Shown piece after piece: positions 57,186 through 57,451 of a DNA stretch of 57,451 bases (position 1 is its first letter; every line of letters starts with the position of its first letter). This DNA comes from Bimuria novae-zelandiae CBS 107.79. Its lineage: Eukaryota; Ascomycota; Dothideomycetes; Pleosporales; Didymosphaeriaceae. Both the position numbers and the translations under genes were made by a program. The stretch covers positions 315,152-372,602 of the forward strand of contig ML976657.1 of NCBI GenBank assembly GCA_010015655.1. The letters are read 5' to 3'. The notes under the pieces were generated by a model, which did not search any database, had not been told where the DNA came from, and saw only the letters and a list, made by a program, of their open reading frames with translations.

Positions 57186-57451
57186 TCAGATATGTGGTGG
57201 TGGAGATACATAAGGTTGCGGCGATGTAGGGATGTTGCCGCATGTCGCCTCATCGTCTGTAGACCCAGCAGCGTCAACGTCGCTCCCAGCGCCAGCGTCC
57301 TCATATATAGTAAACTGAGGCTGTTGAGACTGCAGGTAAGACGTCTGTATAGATATCTCTTGGTGTTGAGGTTGTTGTTCAGGCTGTGAGGCGTATGCAG
57401 AGTCCTGTGAGTTGAAGCTCTGGGAGCTCTTGCCAAGGGCAACCCATGACT
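57186..57451 (-). CDS. C-terminal end of an unrecognised Gln/Ser/Pro-rich protein (partial)
   Basis: A minus-strand frame is open from the right edge of the window to TGA at 57188-57186 (88 codons). Its composition (Q, S, P, with an acidic patch EDAGAGSDVDAAGSTDDE) looks like a real disordered protein tail and not random translation. No domain is visible. The frame choice is based on composition alone. Confidence 0.35.
   Translation of the reverse strand, partial: SWVALGKSSQSFNSQDSAYASQPEQQPQHQEISIQTSYLQSQQPQFTIYEDAGAGSDVDAAGSTDDEATCGNIPTSPQPYVSPPPHI

Overview
This window is nuclear DNA of a filamentous ascomycete (Pezizomycotina). Dothideomycetes is my best guess, but that is inference. The evidence is: short introns (45-80 nt, one of 226 nt) with GTRNGY-type donors and CTAAC/CTGAC-like branch sites; typical fungal gene families (a STAND/NLR with the fungal N-terminal domain, a Zn(II)2Cys6 factor, P450s, a fungal adenylate cyclase with RA-LRR-PP2C-cyclase order); and AT-rich, TpA-rich transposon relics full of C-to-T and G-to-A stop codons, which is the mark of repeat-induced point mutation (RIP).

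Region 1 (1-17.6 kb) is an accessory compartment. It holds the first exon of an acidic protein at the left edge, a CYP7/CYP8-like P450 with a 231-bp MITE upstream, an NB-ARC/TPR NLR broken by two in-frame stops, a 4.0-kb nested pair of RIP-mutated pogo/Fot1 transposons, a CYP52-like P450 also broken by two in-frame stops, and a gene split by an 834-bp hAT element with a perfect 8-bp target duplication. The two broken genes flank the RIP-mutated nest at similar distances, which suggests that RIP leaked outward from the repeats.

Region 2 (18.8-57 kb) is mostly a conserved core. In order it has adenylate cyclase (-), a RIP-mutated island carrying a clean 242-bp solo LTR and an unrecognised open frame, NAF1 (-) divergent from ALG9 (+), a membrane-anchored member of the heme-dependent oxidative N-demethylase family (+), an LTE1-type RasGEF (+), a CorA-type Mg2+ transporter (+), a RIP-mutated fragment of the same hAT family, a Wee1 kinase (-), a transcription factor with C2HC plus Zn2Cys6 fingers (-), and a Q-rich C-terminal gene fragment at the right edge.

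The core genes act in nutrient and cAMP signalling (adenylate cyclase), mitotic exit and entry (LTE1, Wee1), H/ACA snoRNP assembly (NAF1), N-glycan precursor assembly (ALG9) and magnesium transport (CorA). They are single genes, not an operon or a secondary-metabolite cluster. I found no rRNA, tRNA or CRISPR. Exon joins were chosen by reading frame and splice signals and most are phase-consistent; the first exon of adenylate cyclase is the least certain.
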